35,050 bases of DNA from Proteus alimentorum (GTDB lineage Bacteria; Pseudomonadota; Gammaproteobacteria; Enterobacterales; Enterobacteriaceae), in NCBI RefSeq assembly GCF_002607735.1, contig NZ_NBVR01000044.1:1-35050 (forward strand). Direction: 5' to 3'. Positions 28,663 through 35,050 of this stretch are shown piece by piece. The position numbers and the translations under genes were made by a program. The notes beneath the pieces are model-generated. The model saw only the letters and a list, made by a program, of their open reading frames with translations, was not told the DNA's origin and did not search any database. How positions within the stretch are numbered: position 1 is the first letter of the stretch; each line of letters starts with the position of its first letter.

Positions 28663-29793
28663 ATGATTCCGTTTAATAAACCACCGGTTGTCGGCACAGA
28701 ATTAGAATATATGAAACAAGCTATGGAAAGTGGCAAGCTCTGTGGTGATGGCAATTTCACAAAGAAATGTGAAAAGTGGTTAGAAGAACAATTTCATTGT
28801 CATAAAACGCTGTTAACACCTTCGTGTACAGCATCGCTTGAAATGGCTGCTATCTTATTAGATATCAAGCCTGGCGATGAAGTCATTATGCCAAGTTTTA
28901 CCTTTGTTTCGACCTCTAATGCGTTTGTATTACGTGGCGCAACGATTGTTTTCGTTGATATTCGTCCAGATACTATGAATATTGATGAAACAAAAATTGA
29001 AGCTGCAATCACAAATAAAACGCGCGCGATAGTGCCTGTTCATTACGCAGGCGTTGCGTGTGAAATGGACACCATTATGGCGATTGCGAAAAGACATAAT
29101 CTATTCGTGATTGAAGATGCCGCACAAGGTGTCATGTCAACTTACAAGGGCAAAGCGCTTGGCACGATTGGTCATATTGGTTGTTATAGCTTCCATGAAA
29201 CTAAAAACTACTCATCCGGTGGTGAGGGTGGTGCAACGTTAATTAACGATCCTGATTTAATCAATCGCGCAGAAGTTATTCGTGAAAAAGGGACTAACCG
29301 CAGCCAATTTTTCCGTGGTCAGGTAGATAAATATACTTGGCGTGATATTGGTTCTAGCTACTTAATGTCAGACTTACAAGCCGCTTACTTATGGGCTCAA
29401 CTTGAAGAAGCTGAAAAAATTAATGAGCGTCGTTTAGCATTTTGGCAGATTTACTATGATGCATTGACACCATTAGCGGAAAAAGGCTTATTGGCGCTTC
29501 CTATCGTTCCTGAAGGGTTAGAACATAATGCGCATATGTTCTATATCAAATTGAACGATATCGAGCAACGTACCGCGTTTAATGATTATATGAAAGAGCA
29601 TGGTGTCTTAACGGTATTCCACTATGTGTCATTACATACCAGCCCAGCCGGTATGAAGTTTGGTCGCTTTGACGGTGAAGATATTTTCACAACGCAAGAA
29701 AGTGAACGTTTAGTGCGTTTACCTATGTTCTACAACATGACAGAAGAAGAACAGCAGACTGTTATTGGTCATATTCGCGACTTTTTTGCTTAA
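28663..29793 (+). CDS. wecE: dTDP-4-amino-4,6-dideoxygalactose transaminase
   Basis: 376 residues, the same as E. coli WecE. PLP-dependent sugar aminotransferase (DegT/DnrJ/EryC1 family) that aminates dTDP-4-keto-6-deoxyglucose using glutamate. PLP lysine Lys181 in SFHETKNYSSGGEGG, Asp152 in VIEDAAQG, and the TPSCTASLEMAA phosphate-binding segment. The ATG follows AGGGG one base after the wecD stop. Confidence 0.97.
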   Translation: MIPFNKPPVVGTELEYMKQAMESGKLCGDGNFTKKCEKWLEEQFHCHKTLLTPSCTASLEMAAILLDIKPGDEVIMPSFTFVSTSNAFVLRGATIVFVDIRPDTMNIDETKIEAAITNKTRAIVPVHYAGVACEMDTIMAIAKRHNLFVIEDAAQGVMSTYKGKALGTIGHIGCYSFHETKNYSSGGEGGATLINDPDLINRAEVIREKGTNRSQFFRGQVDKYTWRDIGSSYLMSDLQAAYLWAQLEEAEKINERRLAFWQIYYDALTPLAEKGLLALPIVPEGLEHNAHMFYIKLNDIEQRTAFNDYMKEHGVLTVFHYVSLHTSPAGMKFGRFDGEDIFTTQESERLVRLPMFYNMTEEEQQTVIGHIRDFFA

Positions 29794-29795
29794 TT

Positions 29796-31052
29796 ATGTC
29801 ATTAGCCAAAGCATCAATTTGGACAGCCGGATCAACCCTGATAAAAATCGGGGCGGGTCTGCTTGTCGTTAAGTTACTGGCTGTCTCTTTTGGCCCGACA
29901 GGGGTTGGATTAGCGGGTAACTTTCGTCAATTAATCACCGTACTAGGCGTCTTGTCTGGTGCGGGTATTTTTAATGGTGTGACGAAATTAATCGCACAAT
30001 ATCAAGATGATGATATTCAACGGAAAAAAGTGTTGGGTACTTCATCATCCATGATTTTGCTGTTTTCCACAGTATTAGCTATTTTATTTCTTCTTTTTTC
30101 TGCCCCCATTAGCCAAGTGTTATTTGGTGATGATTATCATCAATATCAGGATATTGTAAGAGCCGTTGCTTTTATTCAAATGGGGATAGCATATAGCAAC
30201 TATTTTCTTGCCATATTAAAAGGTTATCGTGATGCGGCAGGTAATGCTTTATCTGTGATTGCGGGTAGCATTATTGGTGTGGTTGCTTATTATTTATGCT
30301 ATTTATTGGCGGGCTATCACGGTGCATTAATTGGACTCGCATTAGTGCCTGCACTTATTTTATTTCCTGCTACATTTTTAGTAGTAAAGCGTAAACGCTT
30401 CGCGTTGAGTGAGCTGAAACCCCACTGGGATAAAGCGATTGCCAGCCATCTTGCTAAATTTACTATTATGGCTATTTTGACCTCTATTACGCTCCCTGTT
30501 GCTTATATCATGATGCGTAACTTACTTGCTGAGCAATATAGCTGGGAAGACGTGGGAATTTGGCAAGGGGTGACCAGTATTTCAGATGCTTATTTGCAAT
30601 TTATTACGGCATCTTTCTCTGTTTATTTACTGCCAACCCTATCTCGATTAACACAAAAGAGTGATATCACTAAAGAGATCGTTAAGTCACTGAAGTTTGT
30701 ATTACCTGCGGTAGCTGCTGCGAGTTTTATGGTGTGGTTATTACGTGATTTTGCGATTTGGTTACTGTTTTCAGATAAATTTGTCGCTATGCGTGATTTA
30801 TTTGCATGGCAACTTGTCGGTGATGTTTTAAAAGTAGGCGCTTATGTCTTTGGCTATCTTGTCATTGCAAAAGCGGCACTACGTTTTTATATCCTTACAG
30901 AAGTAAGCCAGTTTGCCTTATTAACGCTATTTTCGCGTTGGCTTATTCCTGAGCATGGCGCACTGGGTGCAGCTCAAGCCTATATGGCAACGTATATTAT
31001 TTACTTCCTTCTCTGTAGTTCTGTTTTCGTGATTTATTGCAGGCGCAAATGA
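29796..31052 (+). CDS. wzxE: ECA lipid III flippase WzxE
   Basis: 418-residue integral membrane protein of the polysaccharide transport (MATE/MOP) superfamily with about 12 predicted transmembrane segments. It flips undecaprenyl-PP-GlcNAc-ManNAcA-Fuc4NAc to the periplasmic face. It opens SLAKASIWTAGSTLIKIGAGLLVVKLLA, matching E. coli WzxE. The start lies 2 nt after the wecE stop with no clear ribosome binding site, suggesting coupled translation. Its stop overlaps wecF by 4 nt. Confidence 0.95.
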   Translation: MSLAKASIWTAGSTLIKIGAGLLVVKLLAVSFGPTGVGLAGNFRQLITVLGVLSGAGIFNGVTKLIAQYQDDDIQRKKVLGTSSSMILLFSTVLAILFLLFSAPISQVLFGDDYHQYQDIVRAVAFIQMGIAYSNYFLAILKGYRDAAGNALSVIAGSIIGVVAYYLCYLLAGYHGALIGLALVPALILFPATFLVVKRKRFALSELKPHWDKAIASHLAKFTIMAILTSITLPVAYIMMRNLLAEQYSWEDVGIWQGVTSISDAYLQFITASFSVYLLPTLSRLTQKSDITKEIVKSLKFVLPAVAAASFMVWLLRDFAIWLLFSDKFVAMRDLFAWQLVGDVLKVGAYVFGYLVIAKAALRFYILTEVSQFALLTLFSRWLIPEHGALGAAQAYMATYIIYFLLCSSVFVIYCRRK

Positions 31053-32134
31053 CAACTTTGATTTACGTACTAGGTTCAGACATTGTGCATCATAACAACA
31101 CAATGTTACGGTTTTTTAACGACCACCTCGTGACTGAGGCGGGGTTAACGTATAAACCTCGTTTTATCGTTGCCAGTAAAAATACTTCACTGCAAGAAAG
31201 CTATCCAGCTTTAGATATTGAGTGTTTAGCTGATAAAAAGCAGGTCGCGCAGAGAGTGGTCACATTGGCAAAAGCCGATACTCACCAACGATTCCTTTTT
31301 TTAGGTCAATTTAATGCGCCTATTTGGTTGGCATTATTGACTGGCAAGATTAAACGTCATCAATTTTGGTGGCATATTTGGGGAGCTGATTTATATCAGG
31401 ATGCTAAACAGCTAAAATTTAGACTCTTTTATCTTCTTCGTAAACTCGCTCAAAAGCGTGTAGGGCGAGTATTTGGTACACGAGGTGATCTGAATTACTT
31501 CGCACAATTTAACGTTAATATTCCAGCCAGTTTGCTCTATTTCCCAACAAGAATGGATCCTGCGCTGACGGTGACAGAAAAAACGCCTATTGATGAAAAA
31601 CAACTCACCATTATTGTGGGTAATTCAGGGGATAGATCGAATCGTCATATTGAAGCTTTACAGGCAATTGCAGAGCAATATGGAACTCGTGCAAAAGTGA
31701 TTATTCCAATGGGATATCCTGAAAATAATCACGTTTATATTGATGAAGTCGCCCAAGCTGCTCGCCAGTTGCTTCCCTATAATCAGGTTGAAATATTACG
31801 TGATAAATTGGCATTTGATGATTATCTTGCGTTATTAAAAACATGCGATTTAGGCTATTTTATTTTTCATCGTCAACAAGGTATCGGCACGCTTTGTCTG
31901 CTTATCCAATTTGCGATCCCTTTTGTTATTAGTCGTCAAAACCCATTTTGGCAGGATTTAACTGAGCAAAATGTGCCTGTTTTTTTCTCAGGAGACAAAT
32001 TAGATGTTGCGCTGATTGAAGAGGCTAAACGTCAATTACTGATGCTTGATCGCCAAAATATTGCCTTTTTTGCGCCTAATTTTACGGACGGCTGGAAAGA
32101 GTTAATTGAGATGAGTACAGGAGAGCCGCAATGA
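31049..32134 (+). CDS. wecF: TDP-Fuc4NAc:lipid II Fuc4NAc transferase
   Basis: 361 residues (E. coli WecF 359). Cytoplasmic, membrane-associated GT56-family glycosyltransferase that adds the third sugar to form lipid III. Conserved segments: [62 protein letters not shown] and [20 protein letters not shown] start at ATG 31049, which overlaps the wzxE stop as ATGA; an in-frame TTG at 31037 is unlikely. Confidence 0.95.
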   Translation: MTTLIYVLGSDIVHHNNTMLRFFNDHLVTEAGLTYKPRFIVASKNTSLQESYPALDIECLADKKQVAQRVVTLAKADTHQRFLFLGQFNAPIWLALLTGKIKRHQFWWHIWGADLYQDAKQLKFRLFYLLRKLAQKRVGRVFGTRGDLNYFAQFNVNIPASLLYFPTRMDPALTVTEKTPIDEKQLTIIVGNSGDRSNRHIEALQAIAEQYGTRAKVIIPMGYPENNHVYIDEVAQAARQLLPYNQVEILRDKLAFDDYLALLKTCDLGYFIFHRQQGIGTLCLLIQFAIPFVISRQNPFWQDLTEQNVPVFFSGDKLDVALIEEAKRQLLMLDRQNIAFFAPNFTDGWKELIEMSTGEPQ

Positions 32135-33498
32135 CATTGGCGGAACTAGGTGGCTTAGCACTTGTTTATTTTATCTCTTTGAGCTTTATTTTATTGCTGA
32201 CTTATCAAGAGTTTCGTCGAGTTCGCTTTAATTTTAATGTTTTTTTCTCAATGCTCTATCTGCTGACCTTTTATTTTGGTTTTCCACTAACGTGTATGTT
32301 GGTATTCCAATTTGATGTCGCCGTTGTACCTGTTGATTCATTATTATACGCGCTACTAGCCTCTACCAGCTTCTATGCGATTTATTATGTCACTTATAAG
32401 GTAAGGCTGAGAAAACCGGTTAGCGGCCCTTCTAGGCCGTTATTTACCATGAATAGGGTAGAAACTAATCTCACATGGATCCTATTGGCATTAATCGCAT
32501 TTGTCACCGTGGGTATTTTCTTTCTTCAAAATGGCTTTTTACTCTTTAAGCTCAAAACGTATAGCCAAATTTTTTCAAGCCAAGTGTCTGGTGTCGCGCT
32601 TAAGCGCTTTTTCTATTTCTTTATTCCCGCAATGCTGGTGGTCTATTTCTTAAAACCTACCCAACAACGCTGGATTTTCTTCCTTTGTGCAACGGTGGGT
32701 TTCGGGATCTTAACTTACATTATCGTGGGTGGAACCCGCGCTAATATTATCATTGCTTTCGCACTCTTTTTATTTATCGGTATTGTTCGTGGCTGGATAA
32801 CCTTGTGGATGCTGGTTGCGGCAGGGGTGATGAGTGTCGTTGGTATGTTCTGGTTGGCATTAAAACGCTACGGTCTTGATGTGAGTGGGGCCGAGGCATT
32901 TTATACTTTCTTGTACCTTACTCGCGATACGTTCTCTCCTTGGGAAAACCTCGCTTTGTTACTTAATAATTATGACAAGATTGAGTTTCAAGGACTGGCA
33001 CCGATAATTCGTGATTTTTATGTTTTTATTCCTTCTTGGGTATGGCCAGAGCGCCCTGATGTTGTGCTGAATTCCGCAAATTACTTTACATGGGAAGTGC
33101 TTAATTACCATGCGGGTCTTGCCATTTCACCGACCTTAATTGGCTCATTAGTTGTTATGGGAGGCATTGCCTTTATCCCATTAGGCGCCATTGTTGTCGG
33201 ACTGATTATTAAGTGGTTTGATTGGCTATATCAGCAAGGGCTCAATGAAAGCAATCGTTATAAATCGGCTATTTTGCAAGCTTTCTGCTTCGGGGCTATT
33301 TTTAATATGATTGTTTTAGCACGGGAAGGTGTTGATTCATTCGTTTCTCGCGTTGTGTTTTTCTGTTTAATTTTTGGTTTATGTTTAGTGGTCGCCAAAC
33401 TGCTTTATTGGTTATTTGAAAGCGCGGGATTAGTGCGTAATTATGTTACTCGTCAAATACAAAGTGAACCTCGTTGTTTAGAGAAAAAGGAAAAGTAA
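32131..33498 (+). CDS. wzyE: ECA repeat-unit polymerase WzyE
   Basis: 455-residue integral membrane protein with about 11 hydrophobic segments and a large periplasmic loop near 240-330. It polymerises ECA trisaccharides in the periplasm. Features shared with E. coli WzyE (450) include [31 protein letters not shown] and [27 protein letters not shown]. Starts within the wecF stop (ATGA); its stop overlaps the wecG start by one base (TAATG). Confidence 0.95.
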   Translation: MTLAELGGLALVYFISLSFILLLTYQEFRRVRFNFNVFFSMLYLLTFYFGFPLTCMLVFQFDVAVVPVDSLLYALLASTSFYAIYYVTYKVRLRKPVSGPSRPLFTMNRVETNLTWILLALIAFVTVGIFFLQNGFLLFKLKTYSQIFSSQVSGVALKRFFYFFIPAMLVVYFLKPTQQRWIFFLCATVGFGILTYIIVGGTRANIIIAFALFLFIGIVRGWITLWMLVAAGVMSVVGMFWLALKRYGLDVSGAEAFYTFLYLTRDTFSPWENLALLLNNYDKIEFQGLAPIIRDFYVFIPSWVWPERPDVVLNSANYFTWEVLNYHAGLAISPTLIGSLVVMGGIAFIPLGAIVVGLIIKWFDWLYQQGLNESNRYKSAILQAFCFGAIFNMIVLAREGVDSFVSRVVFFCLIFGLCLVVAKLLYWLFESAGLVRNYVTRQIQSEPRCLEKKEK

Positions 33499-34235
33499 TG
33501 GGATCCAATTCAATTCCGAAGTATTCAATCCGCGGACATAATATCTGGGGATTTCGCGATATGGCTCATTTTCTGGATTATCTCTATGAAGGAGCACAAA
33601 TAAAAAGTGGCTCGTTGATTGCCATCAACGCAGAAAAAATTCTCACAGCAGAAACAGACTCAGCACTTAATGAGTTACTCAATGAAGCTGATTATCTTTA
33701 TGCAGACGGTATCAGTGTCGTGCGAGGTATTCGTCGCAAATATCCTGATGCAAATGTTTCTCGTATTGCAGGTGCGGATTTATGGGAAGCGTTAATGGAA
33801 AGGGCAGGTAAAGAGGGAACACCAGTCTTTCTTGTCGGTGGCAAACCCGAAATTCTTTCTCAAACTGAAGATAAACTTAAAGCACAGTGGAACGTAAATA
33901 TTGTGGGTAGTCAGAACGGTTACTTCACTCCACAAGATAGAGAGGCGTTATTTGAGCGTATAAAGGCCTCTGGTGCGAAGATAGTGACTATTGCCATGGG
34001 ATCACCTAAGCAAGAGTTATTTATTCGTGCATGTCGTGAAATTTATCCTGATGCTTTATACATGGGCGTTGGCGGAACTTACGACGTATTTACCGGCCAT
34101 GTTAAAAGAGCACCGAAAGCATGGCAGAATCTTGGATTAGAATGGTTATATCGTTTGTTATCACAACCAAGCCGAATTAAGCGTCAATTTAAGTTGTTAA
34201 AATTCGTTGGGTATTACTATTCCAATAAATTGTAA
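33498..34235 (+). CDS. wecG: UDP-ManNAcA:lipid I ManNAcA transferase
   Basis: 245 residues (E. coli WecG 246), GT26 WecG/TagA/CpsF family, peripheral inner-membrane enzyme that makes lipid II. Family segments present: [58 protein letters not shown] and [21 protein letters not shown], and a basic C-terminal tail likely to contact the membrane. I start at ATG 33498, overlapping the wzyE stop; an in-frame TTG at 33474 would add eight residues. Last gene of the ECA cluster; E. coli has yifK next, absent here. Confidence 0.95.
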   Translation: MGSNSIPKYSIRGHNIWGFRDMAHFLDYLYEGAQIKSGSLIAINAEKILTAETDSALNELLNEADYLYADGISVVRGIRRKYPDANVSRIAGADLWEALMERAGKEGTPVFLVGGKPEILSQTEDKLKAQWNVNIVGSQNGYFTPQDREALFERIKASGAKIVTIAMGSPKQELFIRACREIYPDALYMGVGGTYDVFTGHVKRAPKAWQNLGLEWLYRLLSQPSRIKRQFKLLKFVGYYYSNKL

Positions 34236-34327
34236 TAGTAATAGCGTCTTTTTTGTTAGGTGTGGCTGATTAAAGGCTTTATTCATGCTTTTATCTAGCA
34301 TCTTGGTTGTTTAATTATTATACTAAC

Positions 34328-34354
34328 GGGGCGTTTAGCGTGTAAAAACGCTCC
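34328..34354 (+). terminator. Possible terminator after wecG
   Basis: GGGGCGTTT (34328-34336) pairs with AAACGCTCC (34346-34354), nine pairs with one G-U and a 9-nt loop. The tail ATTTATCG is only weakly T-rich, so termination efficiency is doubtful. Confidence 0.4.
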
Positions 34355-34411
34355 ATTTATCGACGAAATGCACAAACTATCGTCAAACAAACTTTTTTTT
34401 TCAAAAAGCAC

Positions 34412-34440
34412 TAGACAGACAGAGCGTAAATCCGTACTAT
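34412..34440 (+). promoter_or_regulatory. Promoter of the argX-hisR-leuT-proM tRNA operon
   Basis: TAGACA (34412-34417), a 17-nt spacer, TACTAT (34435-34440) and then a C-rich discriminator CCTCTCCCGC. An A/T-rich tract with a run of nine T lies upstream of the -35, resembling an UP element. The GC-rich discriminator is typical of stringently controlled stable-RNA promoters. Confidence 0.75.
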
Positions 34441-34461
34441 CCTCTCCCGCAACGGCGTGAA

Positions 34462-34538
<77 letters not shown>

Positions 34539-34602
34539 TTAAAGCGTGCTAAGAGTTACGGTGAAGAATGTTGTTGTAAGAAGTAATAAGATAGCTGTTA
34601 TG

Positions 34603-34678
34603 GTGGCTATAGCTCAGTTGGTAGAGCCCTGGATTGTGATTCCAGTTGTCGTGGGTTCGAGTCCCATTAGCCACCCCA
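34603..34678 (+). tRNA. hisR: tRNA-His (GTG)
   Basis: Acceptor stem GTGGCTA/TAGCCAC, anticodon GTG in ATTGTGAT, encoded CCA at 34676-34678. The G at 34602 is the extra G-1 of tRNA-His, paired with the discriminator C34675, so the mature RNA is 77 nt. Confidence 0.97.
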
Positions 34679-34700
34679 TCTTATCTTAGTTATTGTTTAT

Positions 34701-34787
34701 GCGAGGGTGGCGGAATTGGTAGACGCGCTAGCTTCAGGTGTTAGTGTTCTAACGGACGTGGGGGTTCAAGTCCCCCCCTTCGCACCA
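34701..34787 (+). tRNA. leuT: tRNA-Leu (CAG)
   Basis: 87-nt class II tRNA with a long variable arm, anticodon CAG in CTTCAGGT, encoded CCA at 34785-34787; close to E. coli leuT. Confidence 0.97.
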
Positions 34788-34815
34788 ATAAACAAGATAA
34801 GAGCAGTGATACAGA

Positions 34816-34892
34816 CGGCGAGTAGCGCAGCCTGGTAGCGCAACTGGTTTGGGACCAGTGGGTCGGAGGTTCGAATCCTCTCTCGCCGACCA
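34816..34892 (+). tRNA. proM: tRNA-Pro (TGG)
   Basis: 77-nt cloverleaf, acceptor stem CGGCGAG/CTCGCCG, anticodon TGG in TTTGGGA, encoded CCA at 34890-34892; matches E. coli proM. Last of the four-tRNA transcript. Confidence 0.97.
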
Positions 34893-34897
34893 ATAAG

Positions 34898-34927
34898 AAA
34901 AAGCCTCGATTATATCGAGGCTTTTTC
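34898..34927 (+). terminator. Terminator of the tRNA operon
   Basis: GCCTCGAT (34903-34910) and ATCGAGGC (34914-34921) form a perfect stem with a TAT loop, extended by A5/T5, 5 nt after tRNA-Pro. Confidence 0.92.
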
Positions 34928-34963
34928 GTATCTACGATTTACCTTTTTAAAAACCGCGATACC

Positions 34964-35050
34964 ATTTCTATTTCTATTTCTATTTCTATTTCTATTTCTA
35001 TTTCTATTTCTATTTCTATTTCTATTTCTATTTCTATTTCTATTTCTATT
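34964..35050. repeat. Hexanucleotide tandem repeat (ATTTCT)n
   Basis: ATTTCT repeated perfectly for 87 bases, 14.5 copies, continuing past the right edge of the window. It begins 37 nt after the tRNA operon terminator. As read here only the minus frame that reads AAA TAG contains stops, so five of six frames are open, but I see no start codon or gene on this side. The copy number is probably variable by strand slippage. Confidence 0.97.

Noticed and set aside
34964-35050. CRISPR array
   Set aside because: The unit is only 6 bp with no spacers; this is a simple tandem repeat.

Overview
The window looks like a core chromosomal segment of an AT-rich member of the Enterobacterales, most likely Proteus or a close Morganellaceae relative. 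Almost every protein aligns end to end, from memory, with its Escherichia coli counterpart. Gene order follows the E. coli interval from the distal end of a ribosomal RNA operon (aspT-trpT) through ilv, rep, rho and wec to the argX-hisR-leuT-proM tRNA cluster. The genus is inferred from base composition and an ERIC-type repeat, not proven.

Layout. Positions 1-230 hold tRNA-Asp and tRNA-Trp, then a terminator. Positions 414-3268 hold hdfR, maoP and comM. Positions 3724-10314 are the branched-chain amino acid operon ilvLGMEDA: a leader peptide with 15 Ile/Val/Leu codons in 33, a strong attenuator, and an intact ilvG (broken in E. coli K-12). The regulator ilvY lies convergent to ilvA and divergent from its target ilvC. 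After ilvC come an ERIC-like repeat and a DinJ-YafQ type toxin-antitoxin pair, where E. coli carries ppiC. Then follow rep, the rhlB-gppA pair on the minus strand, trxA, a 566-base leader region and rho.

Positions 21316-34235 form the enterobacterial common antigen (ECA) cluster wecA-wzzE-wecB-wecC-rffG-rffH-wecD-wecE-wzxE-wecF-wzyE-wecG, with very tight or overlapping gene junctions. It encodes lipid-I formation on undecaprenyl phosphate, synthesis of UDP-ManNAcA and TDP-Fuc4NAc, assembly of the trisaccharide, flipping, polymerisation and chain-length control. The right end has tRNA-Arg, -His, -Leu and -Pro behind a stable-RNA type promoter, a terminator, and a hexanucleotide tandem repeat that runs off the window.

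I see no clearly new multi-gene system. The best second-look items are the hexamer tandem repeat at the right edge, the toxin-antitoxin/ERIC replacement between ilvC and rep, the long structured rho leader, a perfect UUCG-loop hairpin inside the ECA cluster, and regulatory structures around ilvL and ilvC.
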